Of a stretch of DNA of 64,000 nucleotides, positions 50,170 through 61,380 are shown one piece after another. How positions within the stretch are numbered: the stretch's first letter is position 1; each line of letters starts with the position of its first letter. Made by a program: the position numbers and the translations under genes. Below the pieces are notes generated by a model. It was not told the origin of the DNA. It worked only from the letters and a program-made list of their open reading frames with translations, and did not search any database. This stretch comes from Dasyornis broadbenti (Eukaryota > Chordata > Aves > Passeriformes > Dasyornithidae), in NCBI GenBank assembly GCA_013397935.1, contig VZRN01004407.1, positions 1,895,371-1,959,370 of the forward strand. Direction: 5' to 3'.

Positions 50170-53100
50170 CTCTAGCCCTTGTCCAGGATACATTTCCGTG
50201 TACATCTCTGAGGAAGTGCAAAAACAACGCTCAATATGCCCTCTGTTTAAACAATACTAAGAGTTTGTGACAAACTGAGGAAAAAAAGACCATGGCTCAA
50301 TCTGGCCTCATTTACCTAGTAACACTACAGGATTGTTTTTTCCGGTTTTATCTTTACATAATTCATCTTCTACAGCTGAAAAGAGGTCTTTGTAGTTCCT
50401 CATTTAAATGAATTAAATGAATTGGGATGCCAAACTTGACATTTTTCTTGTTCTTTTCAGCACATCATAACCTTGATTATTTACAAATGAAGTAAAGATG
50501 ATTTAGATGAAGATGAATAATCATTGCTAATAGAAGAAATGAGGTGTTGTGTTCAGGAAGTTTCTCTGTTAATTATGTTTCCCTTCAGTAAGTTCACAAT
50601 AATTCAAACTACAACGTATGAGACACTTTAGTATATTTCATTCTTTATAGCAGATCCCATTTTGGAGACATTCCTTTTATAAAAAGATTTGTTCTGAGGC
50701 TTTTTGGTTGGGTCTTTTTGTTGGTTTGTTGTTTTTTTCTAAAATCGGACATTGGCCAGGACTGTTAGAGAAGGATAATAACAAAATAACCTCTCTGTAG
50801 CAAACATGATCAAAACTGCATCTAAAAATATTATCAGAGGTGTCAATAATTCCAGACTTTCTACCAGCTTAAGCATTAATATTTTTACATTATAGGCTGT
50901 ATTTTATCTTCAGTATTCATTTTGAATGAAATACTGTTCACAGATCACCATCGATATCGCACCAGAACTTAAGAGCTAAGTCACTCATACTTTTTACTTT
51001 ACCCCTAGCACTCCATAGCATTTTGTAGGAAATGTACATTATAGTTACCAGACGTAATTGGCATCCAAAAAGAGGACAGCTTCCCTGTTTAGTGTACTTA
51101 CCGAATATTATTATACATTCATATCCCATTTTGGTTTAACTATTGATTTATGATTGTTACAATCAATGTACAGCTCAATTCATATAGATCTAAGTTCTCG
51201 GGGAGGGCTCGGGGCAACAAACCACCAAATCCACCACCTTGAAACAGAAAAGTTATGCTGGAAACTTGAACAAAAGACTAACACAGTCCAAATTATAAAA
51301 TAAAGAAAAACAGTAGTGTTTTAATTAAACCAGTATTAAAAGTATTTTGCGGTGCATTTCATTATAAAGAAAACACTTGTCAGGCATCCATAAATTTTCC
51401 TTGCTTTTCAATGCTAAAAGGAAAGGAAGCACAAAATATGTTTTGTTCACCTGCTCTTCATGAGACTTTTCTCCTTTTTATAGATCAAAAGCCTTAGTTG
51501 GGTTGTTTGTCTTTCTGTTTTTTGCCATTGCAAATGTCCTTCTGTGCTCCTGAAAGCCTTCAATTCATTTCTCTGGGTTAGAGAAATATTACTCTTGAAC
51601 TTGTCTCATAAAGCTGTAGACTTTTTTGTGTGTCTTCCTGTATATTCCTTTTATTGCCTGTTGTGCTTATCATACTAAGGAACTCATTCTTGTGGGCTCA
51701 TTCCAGGATATAAATCCAGAGAAGACCACAACATAACATTTGGGACTATTTTCTGTACAGGCAGCTCTACGTCCAGGACAGGAGCCTTTTTCTAAAGAAT
51801 GGAGGAGTAATTCAGATCAGGGCTTGACCAAGATAAATCAACATGGGTAAAAATGCCTCCTGGAAAGCTAAAGTGTTGGTAAACTCATTGACCTTCAACC
51901 CTTTGTTGAGACATTTACTCTCTAATATCAGCATGGAACCACACAGCTAAAATTCAATTCCATTTCAACTTGGACAAGCTTGGAATCTATTTTTAAGCTG
52001 GTGGAGTGAATGTCTCTAAGTGGTCCTGGCAGTGGTGGTGAAAAAAGTTTGAGCCTCTTCCAGTCTGAGCATCAATGGAAATAGGATGCTAGTACAGACA
52101 GACCCCAAAATCTTCATAGGTGCTACTGCCCAAGTCAGTACAAGTCTGTCCATCTGGCAACTTCCCTGCTGAATTTGCAGGACCTGTAGTGTACAGGCTG
52201 ACCTGACCTGGTGTTTGTTGGGAGACTACAAATACTGGGGGTCATTTTTATGTAGTAACTTTTCAGAGCAACTTCACTGTCTGAGTAATAGAAGAAAACA
52301 GGGAGAAAAATCATCTCATAGTGAAGCACTGTGCCAGGTTTTGACAAATCCTGTATCTTCCACGCCACAGCCACATTTTAGCCAGACTCCTGCTATGTCA
52401 ATACCATATAAACACATAACAAAAGCTAATTTATGTCATTAACAGTGATACTACCCTTAACCACAACTCGACCAGCACACTTGAATCTTCACCAAAGGCA
52501 TCTTCCTTATAATCAACCAGAGGGTATTCCATTATATTTGAATGTGTTTCTCTAGTCAAAAAGAGTAGTAATGCCCCAGTGACATTTTCTAAACAATCAT
52601 GAGTAAAGTGTAGCATAGTTTCTACATCATAATAAAAAACAGCTTTTCGCCTTGAAATTCTTTTAAACCCCTAAAAGAAGTGAAGCTAGGACTATGTTTT
52701 TAAATATGAGGCATTCCATGGGTAAGACATTTGCAGCAACAAGTGATAAACAATTTCCCTGTACACCTGAGAAAGATCTCATTTTATTTTATTTCAACAT
52801 ATGATTTCATAATTATGAGACCACTGCATACAATTTAACACCCTGTTTCTCCAACAGCTTTTGCAGAGAATTTAACTTGCATACTGGACATTTTTAAAGA
52901 TCATGGATGCACAAAATACTAGATTAGTGGGTTATTAAAGACTGATGTGAAGATCAAAGGCCTTCAGTGATCTTTGGGTCAAGCAACCATGAGAACCTTT
53001 TCCTCCTCTGCAAACAAAACCATTTTGGGACCTGATCAGATTTACTCAGCTCGAGTGCCACAGCAAACCTCTAAAGTGCAGTTGTTCAATGCCCCCCTCC

Positions 53101-53230
53101 TATCTTTGCAGTTTTGAAATAGCCCCTGCAGCTGCCATGAATGTGTGCTCAGGTAAAATATTAGCATAATGTAATTCAGAATATTCACACATAAAATAGG
53201 CTGGGTGTATGAAGCAAGGTTACTGCTTTC

Positions 53231-53288
53231 CAGAGAAATCAATGAGAATTTTGCCACTGACTTCAGCAGAGACAGGATTTCATCCAAA
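53231..53288 (+). repeat. Ancient amniote interspersed-repeat remnant
   Basis: CAGAGAAATCAATGAGAATT is followed by TTGCCACTGACTTCAGCAGA and GACAGGATTTCATCC. This matches in order a string that recurs in reptile and bird genomes (GTCAATGGGAGTTTTGCCATTGACTTCAGTGGG... GGATTT), from an old CR1/L3-like family. It is short and diverged, and the exact family is not assigned. Confidence 0.5.
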
Positions 53289-53433
53289 GCACGTAATTCT
53301 ATGTCTATCAGTGCGTAGCCTCATGGCGGAGAAAGTTTGGAGCTGTGGCAGCATGCCAAGTGGGACTGCTCTGCTGCCTGCAATGACATGAGCTGGCTAC
53401 TTCACTAAATACATGCAAAATTTGTTAGGTGGG

Positions 53434-53452
53434 TTTTTTTTTTTTTTTTTTT
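53434..53452. repeat. Poly(T) tract, 19 nt
   Basis: A run of 19 T follows GTTAGGTGGG and precedes ACACAC. It is simple sequence with no associated element recognised. Confidence 0.9.
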
Positions 53453-55452
53453 ACACACTTCTGTTGTGTGTTCTGCAAGTGATTTGTGCATTGTTAGCTG
53501 GGTGCAGGCTTCCCTCAGAACATTTTTAAGGAACTACCACAATTGAGAATAAAAGTGTTGATAAGAGAGTTAATAATCTGTAGCCAATTTCTCACATAAA
53601 TCTGCTAATAGGAGGTCACTGTGTGCTCGAGAATACACCTTATGCTCTGTAATAATGAACACAAACACAAAACTGATGACAGAGAAATAGCACTGGCAAA
53701 TCTACAAACTGATCTGTCTACATTCATGTATCAATCACAACCGTTGTATAAACATTCTGAGCATGAATCTGTCACCACAATTTCTAGATGATTCATTTCT
53801 TTTTGATGGGCTGAGCCACAACTCTGGAGTTGAAAATCTCCGAACTTTAGGATATTAAAAATTGACATCAATATTTTTATAATATCAGACATTAATTGTT
53901 TCTTGAGTTGCAAATTTGTGCTGTGGGGCACTGGATATATTCTGAATACTTGCCAATGCCTAATTTCCTTTCTTTCTTCCTGTAAATGAATATTTAGATT
54001 GCCCCAAGGCAGGTTTTGGACTGTGGCATGCTGCTTTGTTACCTGTTAAAAGGAATGCCCCCTAGCTACAAAGAACAGTGGAGTAAAACGATTTCCATCA
54101 GGGACAAACATGAACTTCTTCCAGTAAAAAGTATTTGCTTATAAGGCTTACAAGGTAAAATACTTCATTTTCCACAAGTCACCAATTATTTGCATGACAA
54201 TAAGTAGGGGTAGGCAGAAGCTAATTCTAGATATAAATGAAAATTTCATACACAAAAGCATTATTGAAATAAGTTCACACTCTGAGAGTGGACTAATTCT
54301 CTCTCCCTTTTTACAGCAAAATGTGGTTTTCAAGAAAGAAAACTCTTCGCCTGCATAAGCTATAAAAAACTTGGAATGCTTTTATCACTGTACTCAGGAA
54401 ACCAAAGAAATACATATTTTACTCAAAAAGTAGATATCAATTCAAATATTTCAACCTTGCCTGAGTCATGAGTGGGAATCATGAGTTTCTCTGAAACATT
54501 TTGTAAAGAGTATATTCTCCCACCAAAAAGCGGCTATGCTTTTTCGAAAATAAAAATACCATCAAAGGACAAGAACTGCAAATGAAGAGGTGAAAAATAC
54601 TAGCAAATCTTCTAGCAGTATAAATCTAGATGAAGGACATGACTTTCAGCAAACCTATGCACTACACACTTCCTCCAATTGTGGCTAAACGTACTTCATT
54701 ATTCTTTTTACTTTTAATTCATTTGGCTGTAGGAATTTATTCACCTCCAGTTTTCCTGGCAGATAAGTACTGTTATTACTGCTGTTTCAAAAGCTGTTCC
54801 AGCTAGTAAGAGCTTTTCTTCTAATTAATTAACTAAGATCTTTTATTAAGTAACTAAACTCCCGGATGTAGGTTAAGGGAGAGTGTACAGCTAAGGTTGT
54901 AAGCATCAGCTGCAGAAGCTTAAAGGGATGATTGCTGCTGCTGCTCAGAAACATCAGTTGATCTCCTTCCAGAAAGTTGAATTCCAACTGCCTTGCTTTC
55001 GTATTGAAACTCCAGACATCACCAGCCAGAAGGAGCTGTGCAGATCTAAAAACCTCAGGCTTTCTTGGAGAGGAAGATCCCAGCCTGTCCACCACAGTAC
55101 ACAACTGTGCCTCACCTGTAAGGCTCACTCTGACACCTAAGAATCTCCACCATTCTCCAGAATATTAACAGTGCTCTTTGCACCTGACATGAACCACTGT
55201 TTCGTGTTCACGTAAACGTCATGGTTTGCACATGAGAGATTCAGAGCTAAAATAAAATTACAAATTAATTATCCTTCAAATTGAGCTTGTCATCCCCAGG
55301 TTACATTCCATATACACCTGAGGAGAACTGTGGCTGGAATGATAATAAAAACCATTTACCAAAATCCTTTACCTCACTAAGTCTCTTAATTCAAAGTAAC
55401 AAATGCTTCCTCATGCCCTCCCAATTTACATGTGAATTTTGTAATCACCTCC

Positions 55453-55476
55453 AGCTTTTAAAAAAGCTTTTAAAAA
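55453..55476. repeat. 12-bp tandem repeat
   Basis: AGCTTTTAAAAA occurs twice in immediate succession. The unit is itself partly self-complementary. It is a minor local duplication. Confidence 0.8.
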
Positions 55477-55515
55477 AGTGCTTCTTGCCACAGTGAATAT
55501 TAAAAGCTAAATCCT

Positions 55516-55530
55516 AAAAAAAAAAAAAAA
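55516..55530. repeat. Poly(A) tract, 15 nt
   Basis: Fifteen A follow AATCCT and precede GGAGATG. No element is recognised upstream. Confidence 0.85.
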
Positions 55531-56214
55531 GGAGATGAAATGCATATTGAGGCATTAAGAGGCAGTGGTAAGACTGTTCAGTAAATTTGCTCTGTACCTC
55601 ATCAGCCTTCCCAAAAAGTAAAGTCCAGTGCTCTCAGGAGATATGTAGGCACTTAAGCACATCAGAATTACATCTTCCATCTAATGAACATTTACCTCCT
55701 TCTAAATGTCACTCTTGGAGGGAGTAACCAGAAAAAAATGTCACAGAAGATAACATCCCTCATGGACATGAGGCAATAAAACCATCACTGGGTCCAGGTG
55801 GAAAATCATTATTCAGAACATCATAGAAGCCTTTCACATACTTCTCCATCTGTGAAACAGTTGCCAAGTAACCCCCCCGAAGTCAGCAACTGTTCAGTGT
55901 GCAATGATGGATTATTTTTTTTTACATTATTTTTAAAAATCCATGGCTTGAAGGAAAACAGGGAAAAGAATAAGATTGGGCAGCCCCAAATTCTGGTTTT
56001 TTTTAATCTCTTGTTTGTGAGAATATTTAATTTCCTTGTTTCCATTTCCTTACAGTTCAAGGAGTTAATTACCCCAAAAGGGTGATTTTGGAATGATAAT
56101 AAACATTATGATTGATATTCATTAAAAATGTGAAGCACCACCCAAATGCTCAGCAGCACCCCTAACACTAAGCACAGATGAGCTGTACACTACACTCGGC
56201 GGCCCTGGGAAGCT

Positions 56215-56244
56215 GTTAGAAATAGGTTAGAAATAGTTAGAAAC
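56215..56244. repeat. 11-bp tandem repeat, 2.6 copies
   Basis: GTTAGAAATAG occurs twice exactly (56215-56225 and 56226-56236), followed by a partial TTAGAAA copy. Confidence 0.8.
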
Positions 56245-56855
56245 TTTCTAAAGCAGTTACAGTTCAAGTCAGTTTTACCAAGTATTTAGATGGAAGTCTC
56301 TGAATTGAAAAGTTCTGCACATCTCAGAATGAGAAATGAAACTAGATTTTTGTGTCTGCTTCAAACCTAGTGGTATCCCAATGGGAGGCTTGTCAGAAAA
56401 GCTGATTAGGATAAATGTTCATAAATCATGACTAACCTGGTTGAATTAGCTCTTCCCTGCAGGCTTGTAAAAAGACAGAATTTTATCTGTTTCTCAGAGA
56501 GCCAGCCTAGGAGGCATATGATATCAGCTTTATAAATCTGTGCTGAAGCATGAGACAGAATAATGACAGTAGGATAATTATCACCATAAAATTAGAAATG
56601 CAAACTTCCCTCCCTCCTTGCTCTACAAGAAGTAGTTGACTTTTTCTGTTATATTTGTCATATTTAAAACCCTGCACCGGATAAAGTACCACTTAGCAAG
56701 AGCTCAACAGATGAGCAGAGCAAGGTAACTACGTTTTTAAGGGGAAAAAGATGGTTGTGAAATAGTTGCCATTTTGATATCATTATATATTTAATTAATT
56801 AGTGTTACTTGCAAGTTATAGATAAAAATGGGAAAAGGTATTTAGAGGTATTTAG

Positions 56856-57145
56856 GATGAGATGCATCCCTACGTGCTAAAGGTGCTGGCTGGTGTCATT
56901 ACAATGGCACTTTCAATTATCTTTCAAAGGTCACGGTGATTAGAGGACGCTCCCTAGGACAGGAAGAAATCAAATGTCACTCCTTGAAGAAGGGCGAGGA
57001 GATGGAACTGAGGAACTACAGGGTGGTCAACCACAACTCAGTCTCTGATGGGATGTATAATCCTGGAAACTATTTTTAAACATAAAAGACCAAAGAAGTG
57101 ATTTGGACTAGTCAGCATGGATTTCCCAAAGGGAATTAATAGGAA
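56856..57145 (+). pseudogene. CR1 LINE reverse-transcriptase fragment
   Basis: This is a piece of CR1 ORF2 in the reverse-transcriptase domain. Translation gives DEMHPYVLKVLAGVI and ALSIIFQRSR, corresponding to the CR1 block that reads like DGIHPRVLRELADVI and LSIIFERSW. After an in-frame TGA and other small lesions it continues with RKKSNVT, LKKGEEMELRNYRVV (the NYRP/V motif region) and IILETIFKH, and finally SQHGFPKG in a shifted frame. The order of blocks and the strand match CR1. At least two in-frame stops and one frameshift show that it is inactive. Both ends are truncated, and homology fades near 57145. Confidence 0.85.
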
Positions 57146-59138
57146 AAGCAAAGTATCTGGCACCCTTCCTAAAGGCTGCTTTAGGAATAAGGGGACAAGA
57201 AAGGGAATGTTTTACATTACATGAAAAAAACCCCAACCTAACATTAGCGTTAGTAGACAAGTCAAACCTACAGGAAAATATAATTAAACCACACAACTTA
57301 AAGTAAGTGTCATCAGAGTAATCACAGAGGTGGTACGTCAATGGCAATATTATCCAGAGCAGATGAGCCCTTTTGCCTTAAATATGTACTCCAAACCAAA
57401 ATTAACCTAATACATTTTTGTTTTGAACAATATCTCTCTCACCCAGAGACAATCACTGATGGCTATCAACATTAAACCACCAGGACCATGATACTGATGC
57501 AACTATCCCAGTGCCACAATATGGCTGGGAGATACATTCCTTCAGTACTTGCTTTTGTCAGCAGCATGAATGGAGTGGAGTCCTCATAGCAACAGCATGG
57601 CCTTTTACTCCGTTCATCCCAAAGGATGCTGACTGACTCCTTAATAGCCTTGGAACAAGTAAAGAACAGGATGAGATTAACAGAAAAGAGTGTAACATGG
57701 AACCTGCTCCCATTATGGAACATACTTATTTTGGTTGTTGTCCTAAAAGCATTTTAAGGAGAGGAGAAGGACAAGGAAGGTTTATGAAGTGATCCTTGCT
57801 TTGTCAGACAGAGAACATGATTTGCACATATATCATTCTGGTAAGAGAAGTCATAAAGATTAAATTGTGGCACTTGTATATCTGTCAGTAAAATATTACT
57901 CCCAGCAACACAAGAGCAATTAAAATAGAGTTGCATGGATGAACTTGCTAAATGCTTCTAAGTCCATTCTTAGGGGCACGAAGCCAGTACTTGCCTCCTG
58001 AGAGTAAGTTCTAATTTTCAAAGCAAAATGCACTTTTTATTCGTAGACAGTGACCAAATCAATCTGCTGGAAGGCCAAATTGTGGAAGAAACCAAGAACC
58101 TTTTGTGAGGAACTGAGTCATGCAATTTGAAAATTCTGAGCAAAGCTATGAGAACTCTGTCTACCCCTTCCAATGTGTGTAGCAAAATTCACGCTTGCTT
58201 CAGTGGTCAGAGGCATTGATCCACAACCCACAGGAGATAGTGAAGTGTAAGCCATGCACAAACTTTTAACAAATTTTCCATTAGGGTTTTTTTAGCCTTC
58301 CATTTGTCTTCCTTTAAAGCTCACAGAACCATTATAAATCCAAGGTGTTAAAAAGTCAACAAATATATGGTATTTTGCAAATTCTGAAACAACAGAAATA
58401 AAATCGGTTCTATTCTAAAAAATACTACCAGTATATTTTCTGAATAGATGAGGTCAAAAGTAGAGGTACTACAGTAAGACAGAAAGTGACTCAAAAAATT
58501 TAATAGCTTATTAGAAGCTAAAAATACAATCAAAGTATGGTATTTAATCTTAATTACAGCAGTTGTTTTAAATATATTTTCTTTCCATTTGATCAAAAGC
58601 ATCTATAAAAATGAATTATGATATAACCCAAAATAGCCAATTACAACATCTAAGCTGCAGCCATTTAGTTCAATATCACAGCTTTTTGAAAGCTCTTCCC
58701 AGCCTAGATCTAGATTACATTTGAAATGTAAAGTTTTTTGATTAAAGCGGGTGATTGTTAACCTCCCACTGCTATACTGCTATCAGTGAGTGTTCATCTT
58801 ATTTAGGATGCCAAAAGAAAGGGACCTGCTGATGCCTCTCAAAATCTGCAGAAAACTGCACCTTTTAAAAAAATATAATTAGATAGGGGAGAGAAAGAAC
58901 AAGAGACTGAAGGTACATTTATAAGTGACAAAAGAAATAAAATTAAAAAGTAGTTTTATATTAGAAACTATAAGGATAAAGTTGTAGGCATTCTTTAAAG
59001 TTAACTCCCTCAAGTCTTGTAAAACAGAGGCGTAACATATTGCCTGGGTTACACAGAAGCCCAAGCCCAAACCAAACCCTGCTCAACGGCAGAGCCAAGA
59101 CCATTTTTACATCTGCATCACATAAACCTTACTCTTTG
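57146..59138. other. Non-coding stretch
   Basis: No gene or repeat is recognised. Short minus-strand frames at 57472-57723 and 58348-58602 lack motifs and splice support. Confidence 0.5.
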
Positions 59139-59340
59139 CCGGAATGCTAGAGGCTAAAAAGAGGAGGCAAGCTACAGGCATAAATTCCTTCAGCTTCCTC
59201 CTCCACCCGCGCACCTGCGATCAGTAACGAGACTAACACTGCTCACACGCAGCAGAAAGCACGAGTTCTGTTTGCACAGCCCCTTCCAGCCGTGCAATAG
59301 CTCCTGAGCATGGGTACCTCTTCAATGGTCAGCGATCGTG
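59139..59340. promoter_or_regulatory. Local CpG-dense patch
   Basis: Ten CpG dinucleotides occur in about 200 bp (for example CCACCCGCGCACCTGCGATC and CAGCGATCGTG), in a window that is otherwise CpG-poor. It is too short to call a CpG island. It could mark an enhancer, a distal promoter or simply a GC-richer patch. No TATA box, initiator or exon is identified. Confidence 0.3.
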
Positions 59341-60767
59341 TTTGTCACTTTCCTCCCTCACACTGTTGGACAGCCTGGGTTTGTTGTTCACTGTGCAAAA
59401 CAACAGTGCAGCTGAAGAACACCACATACATTCACACGGATTAAACAATGGGTACATCCCACAACACTGCTGAGGAAGCTACAAGTATTCTCTAAACTGA
59501 GAGATACAGAGTTGAGAGAGTTCATTAAATATTTTTCTACATAGAGTGTAATAGAAGCATGGAATAAACAACCACAGATATAGACATGTGAGTCAAGTAA
59601 CTCCTTCGCACCAGGACTGACACTTAGCTATACTGCTAATTAAAAGCTGGAGAAAATCAAGTTAAAACAGCTCTCTGTATCCTAGAAAGCAAAGAGCCTT
59701 CAGCTGGTTCCGTATTTTTCTTTCTTTTTTTTTTAAAACAGCTAAGACTTTATAATTACACATTGCTTACGTAATTGAGTTCAAAATACCTATTCCAAGC
59801 ATATATATAATAAAGCACTTTTTGGAAAAAGGAGGTCTGTGCAAAGAGGAGTTATCAGAGTGCAAGAGTTGACAGAAGTCAGTACTTTGTCCCTGAAGGA
59901 GAGGAGAGTCAATGCTCTTACACTTTAAAGCAATGATATTGTATTTTAAGATAAACAGAGATATAAAAGTTGGTTATTCACACTACAAAGTCAAATTACA
60001 GAAGATGAAGGTAATTGTTTACCCCAGTTATGTAGTCTAGAACACTCCAGATAGTATTTATTTGTGGGAGGTTTTGAAAAACAGGAATTTCGGTGGAGAT
60101 AATAGAGTCTCATACTTTGTCCTGTTTATCTGGTTGAATTTAATTAATTAGACTTGCATTTCAATGATATTCTCTGTATTTATCCCCCTTGCAAATGTAA
60201 CTCACTTATATGCAGACAATGTAAAATGCGCAGAGCTCAACAACTTGGCTTATTCTTTATCTTTTGGCTTTAATAATCTACTATTGCTCTTTCCTAGACA
60301 AGATTGCCCAGCAATGTATTTATTTAGAAACTAAGAGGCATGAAAGGGGTCATCAAGTTGCCCTCATTTGGTCAACACCTGCTCTCCTTAGCCCAGAAAA
60401 TTCCCTCTGCAAATACTTCTATACGGAGCTACGCCCTTCTTTCCACTATGCTCTCCTCTCAGATGGAGATGGTATCTGTATGAGAGGGACACCTGGCTGG
60501 GGAGGCAGCAGAGCTCTTCCTTGAGTCATCTCCTCATGACAGAAAGCCAAGTGATAAAAGTAAGCTAGTATTAAACATAAAACCAGCTGGGACTTTAAGC
60601 CCTTTCACTGATTAAACACAGCTATTATTTTTTTTGGTCCTGGCTGCATCATAACTTGTTTAGATCATCCAGTATCTTCACGATGCTAAAGGAACACAGG
60701 CGCATATGTGCATGCAGTAAATTAAGCAGCCGGTCAAGAGCTGAGAATAGTGTGGAAAAAAGAGAGA
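59341..60767. other. Non-coding stretch
   Basis: No gene or repeat is recognised. One plus-strand frame of 86 codons at 60264-60524 has no motif support. Confidence 0.45.
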
Positions 60768-60772
60768 CCTGA
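60768..60772. repeat. LTR target-site duplication, left copy
   Basis: CCTGA lies directly before the TGTG start of the LTR and is repeated directly after its CACA end at 61376-61380. Confidence 0.75.
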
Positions 60773-61375
60773 TGTGATTTAACTGTGGTTTGACCCAAGC
60801 CAGCAGCTCAGCACCATACAGCTGCTCACTCACTCCCCCACCAGTGGGATTGGGGAGAGAATCAAGAGGGCAAAAGATACAAAACGCATGGGCTGGGATA
60901 AACACAGTTTAAAATGGAAAGCAAAAGCTGGACACACAAGCAAACAAAAATGAAGAATTCATTTACCACTTTCCATGGGCAGGCAGGTGTTCAGCTGTCT
61001 CCAGGAAAGCTGGGTTTCATCACATCCAACAGTGACTTGGGAACACAAACAACATCACTCCAAATGTTTTCCCACCTTCCTCCTTCTCCCCCCAGTTTAT
61101 ATACTGAGCATGATGTCACATGGTCTGGAATATCCCTTTGGCCAGCTGAGGTCAGCTGTCCCTGCTGTGTCTCCTCCCAACTCCCCCTGTCTCCCAGCTG
61201 CCTCACGAGGATGGTCATATGAACAGCTGAAAAGTCCTTGGCTCTATGTAAGCCCTCCTCAGCAACAGCAAAAACATCTCTTTACTATAACCCTGTGTTC
61301 AACACAAATCCAAAGCACAGCCCCATACCAGCCACCACAAAGAAAATCAACTCTACCCCAGACAAATCCAGCACA
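60773..61375 (+). mobile_element. Solo LTR of an endogenous retrovirus
   Basis: A 603-bp element begins TGTG and ends CACA, the expected LTR terminal inverted repeat, and is flanked by CCTGA on both sides. The internal order matches an LTR family widespread in bird genomes: TGTGGTTTGACC, CCAGCAGCTCAGCACCATAC, CACTCACTCCCCCACCAGTG, AGGCAGGTGTTCAGCTGTCT, then TTTATATACTGAGCATGATG, GGAATATCCCTTTGGCCAG and AAATCCAGCACA. The TATATA string (61098-61103) fits a U3 promoter, placing the element on the plus strand. No gag, pol, env, primer-binding site or second LTR follows. It is therefore a solo LTR left by recombination between two LTRs. A 5-bp duplication is typical of ERVL-like elements, but the family is not assigned. 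Few CpGs remain, consistent with age. Confidence 0.85.
61096..61103 (+). promoter_or_regulatory. Putative LTR TATA box
   Basis: TTTATATA sits about 325 bp into the LTR, followed by a block (GAATATCCCTTTGGCCAG) that is conserved in the family as I remember it. It would be the ancestral retroviral promoter. Present-day activity is unknown. Confidence 0.5.
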
Positions 61376-61380
61376 CCTGA
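61376..61380. repeat. LTR target-site duplication, right copy
   Basis: CCTGA follows the CACA terminus exactly and matches 60768-60772. Confidence 0.75.

Larger units (their letters stand above)
50170..56855. other. Non-coding stretch
   Basis: No gene is recognised. The minus-strand 99-codon frame at 54829-55128 has no splice or domain support. The T19 run and the ancient repeat at 53.2 kb are the main identifiable items. A GC-richer patch near 51190-51235 is unexplained. Confidence 0.5.

Noticed and set aside
51185..51240. GC-richer block resembling part of an LTR
   Set aside because: No TG/CA termini, target-site duplication or family match could be defined.
60784..61375. Alternative LTR start at the second TGTGG
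   Set aside because: The flank there (TTAAC) does not match the right flank, whereas starting at 60773 gives a perfect CCTGA duplication.
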